Shown here: positions 7,363 to 8,708 of the stretch, one piece after another
Numbering within the stretch: position 1 is the stretch's first letter
How the letters are laid out: the number at the start of each line of letters is the position of its first letter
Origin: Candidatus Zhuqueibacterota bacterium 4484_188
GTDB taxonomy: Bacteria; Calditrichota; Calditrichia; RBG-13-44-9
Length of the DNA: 8,708 nt
NCBI GenBank assembly: GCA_002049825.1
Contig: MVCZ01000013.1
Coordinates: 1 to 8,708 of the forward strand
Reading direction: 5' to 3'
Position numbers and translations under genes: made by a program
Notes under the pieces: generated by a model
Seen by the model: the letters and a program-made list of their open reading frames with translations, nothing else
What the model was told of the DNA's origin: nothing
Database searches by the model: none

Positions 7363-7495
7363 GGAGAGAGGGAATAGAGGTATAGGGTGTAGAGAGATGG
7401 GATGAAGGCAGAGAGGGGGAGAAGCGAGGAAACTGATAGAATGAGAACCAGGGTAGAAGTGAACCGGAGAACGAAAGACGAGGCGAAACGGAGCA
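7363..7495 (+). other. Purine-rich (GA) intergenic tract after lysS
   Basis: Immediately after the lysS stop, 133 bases contain only 24 pyrimidines by my count, about 82% purine, in short irregular units such as GGGAGAGAGGGAATAGAGG and GAGAGGGGGAGAAG. A pyrimidine-rich patch (7497-7518) follows. The minus-strand open frames across it appear to be a by-product of the biased composition. It resembles degenerate short-repeat spacer DNA; its function is unknown. Confidence 0.7.
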
Positions 7496-7516
7496 ATTTC
7501 CCCCATTCCCCGTTTC
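7485..7516 (+). terminator. Weak candidate hairpin downstream of lysS
   Basis: GAAACGG (7485-7491) can pair with CCGTTTC (7510-7516) around an 18-base loop. The sequence after it is TCAGGATTCATTTTAA, with only a short T-run. The stem is short and the loop long, so this is a poor intrinsic terminator. It is noted because no better one exists between lysS and the next gene. Confidence 0.2.
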
Positions 7517-7622
7517 TCAGGATTCATTTTAACTACGTGAGTGAACAGGAAAAATCTAAGAAATTTTTACTTGGTTCTTAACAAACGGCAGAAATTTTCA
7601 GGCATTTGCCGGTAAACCGGAT

Positions 7623-7628
7623 GAGGAG
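7623..7628 (+). promoter_or_regulatory. Ribosome binding site deciding the lipoprotein start
   Basis: GAGGAG lies four bases before ATG 7633 and inside the alternative in-frame ATG at 7621, so it favours 7633. A short palindrome, CCGGTAAACCGG (7609-7620), sits directly upstream and could form a tiny hairpin or a regulator site. The four-base spacing is tighter than usual. Confidence 0.55.
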
Positions 7629-7632
7629 CATA

Positions 7633-8708
7633 ATGAAGCGGGTATTGTTTCTAAGCAAAATATCTAATTTCCTTTTTATATGGGGTTTTATTATCCCAAA
7701 ACGGGATATTCACTGCACTAAAATCTGCCTTCACCTTTTCTTTTATCGAGGGATAAAATCCTTCTTGATTTTACTTTTACTTTTTACTTTTTCCTTCCTC
7801 CTTTTTACCGGCTGCGAACGTAATTACAATTCTATTACAAACCAGCCGGTAGAACCACGCATAACCAGCCATGAATTTGAATGGGAATTGGATACCTTGG
7901 GGGGACCCCATCAATGGCAATTTTTCCCGCAAAATATTTGGGGAACTGATGAGAAAAACGTCTGGATAGTCAGTTATGGACCTACCAATTATGAGTTGCT
8001 TCATTATTGGAACGGGAAAAAATGGGAAAATAGAACTCCATTTTTTAATACATCCTATGTATTATATGATATTCACGGTTTTTCTAATCAGGATCTTTGG
8101 ATTGCCGGAGATGACGACTATTACGACAACATTAATCATGTTATAAAATCTCAGGCATTGGTTGCCCACTTTAACGGAACGGATTGGGAATTATTTAATC
8201 AATTCAATATTCCCTATGCCTGTGAATCAATCTGGGGAACCTCAAGCAACAATATACACGTTGGATGTACAGGCGGAATTTTTATGCATTTTGACGGACA
8301 GCAATGGGATATCCAGGATACCGGAACCAAAGCCAGAATTATTACTATTTTTGGTTTCGATTCGCATAACATATTTGCCGGTGGTATAGGCGGCGATAAA
8401 AAACCGCCACAAGATACCACTAAGTATTTTATATTTAAATACAATGAAGGTACATGGGAAGTACTTAATGAATACTATAGATGGTATAAAAGGCAGCCGA
8501 TGCTAAACATTTCTACGGATTTCGGGCATAGAACGCTTTGGGGAAAAGACGGTGTTCTCTACAGCGGCGGATTAGGGCTATACCGCTATTCAGGCGGAGA
8601 TCGCTGGGATCCGATCTTTGATAAGAACACCTTCATTAGTAAAATTTATGGGAACGGGCTTAACGATATTTTTGCCCTGGAAGTGTTCAAGGGTATCTAT
8701 CATTACAA
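7633..8708 (+). CDS. Secreted lipoprotein with WG-type propeller repeats (3' end outside the window)
   Basis: An open frame of 358 codons runs from ATG 7633 to the window edge without a stop. Residues 44-61 are a strongly hydrophobic stretch ending in a lipobox (LFTGC, Cys61), so the protein is probably exported and lipid-anchored. From residue 102 at least six degenerate repeats begin with I/L-W/H/F/Y-G (codons at 7936, 8071, 8230, 8347, 8536 and 8644). They usually carry 'ndi.a.g' and then 'h.nG..W' (HYWNGKKWE, AHFNGTDWE, MHFDGQQWD). Spacing is 36-63 residues, as expected for beta-propeller blades. Such proteins are common in several Gram-negative phyla and rarely have a known role. The 60-residue leader is too long for a lipoprotein signal; a later start such as TTG 7765 is possible, though it would lack basic residues. 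Base composition is visibly more AT-rich than lysS. Confidence 0.82.
   Translation, partial: MKRVLFLSKISNFLFIWGFIIPKRDIHCTKICLHLFFYRGIKSFLILLLLFTFSFLLFTGCERNYNSITNQPVEPRITSHEFEWELDTLGGPHQWQFFPQNIWGTDEKNVWIVSYGPTNYELLHYWNGKKWENRTPFFNTSYVLYDIHGFSNQDLWIAGDDDYYDNINHVIKSQALVAHFNGTDWELFNQFNIPYACESIWGTSSNNIHVGCTGGIFMHFDGQQWDIQDTGTKARIITIFGFDSHNIFAGGIGGDKKPPQDTTKYFIFKYNEGTWEVLNEYYRWYKRQPMLNISTDFGHRTLWGKDGVLYSGGLGLYRYSGGDRWDPIFDKNTFISKIYGNGLNDIFALEVFKGIYHY

Noticed and set aside
6874..7527. Minus-strand open frames over the end of lysS and the GA tract
   Set aside because: They are antisense to strong lysS motifs and extended by the biased purine tract, which lacks stops on the complementary strand.

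Overview
The window carries a leftward chemosensory operon on the minus strand (positions 5394 down to 1). A divergent intergenic region of about 480 bases follows, then lysS on the plus strand (5872-7362), a purine-rich spacer, and the 5' part of a plus-strand gene for a propeller-like surface lipoprotein (7633 to the window end). Gene sequences fit a mid-GC, non-proteobacterial Gram-negative. A lineage near Calditrichota, Ignavibacteriota or another FCB-type phylum is my guess, from the LysRS style and the WG-repeat lipoprotein. No rRNA or tRNA is present to settle it.

The minus-strand genes are tightly packed. In transcription order they are: a GTG-started hybrid response regulator with an N-terminal winged-helix-like domain, a Glu-rich linker of about 260 residues and a C-terminal receiver; a stand-alone PilH-like receiver; a CheW/PilI-like adaptor; a PilJ-like methyl-accepting protein with two HAMP domains; and the 5' part of a large gene whose product resembles the degenerate phosphotransfer (FimL/ChpA-N-terminal-like) region of a CheA-type kinase. 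This mirrors the pilG-pilH-pilI-pilJ-(pilK)-chpA order of Pil-Chp systems, so a twitching or surface-sensing pathway is more likely than classical flagellar chemotaxis. A candidate sigma-28-like promoter nevertheless lies in front of the first gene.

The last gene of the operon is broken as written. A one-base shift at a run of four C (coding strand, about 543-546) ends the reading frame at 521. A perfect 56-bp tandem duplication (154-265) then shifts the frame again, back into the original phase. Either the gene is decaying or the assembly has two errors here.

On the plus side, lysS is a complete class II lysyl-tRNA synthetase with a good ribosome binding site and a GTG start. Upstream of it is a perfect 10-bp inverted repeat. 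Downstream, about 130 bases are over 80% purine. The final gene encodes a lipobox protein with at least six degenerate repeats of the 'I-W/F/Y-G ... dG..W' type. It is more AT-rich than its neighbours and has an unusually long 60-residue leader before the lipobox cysteine.
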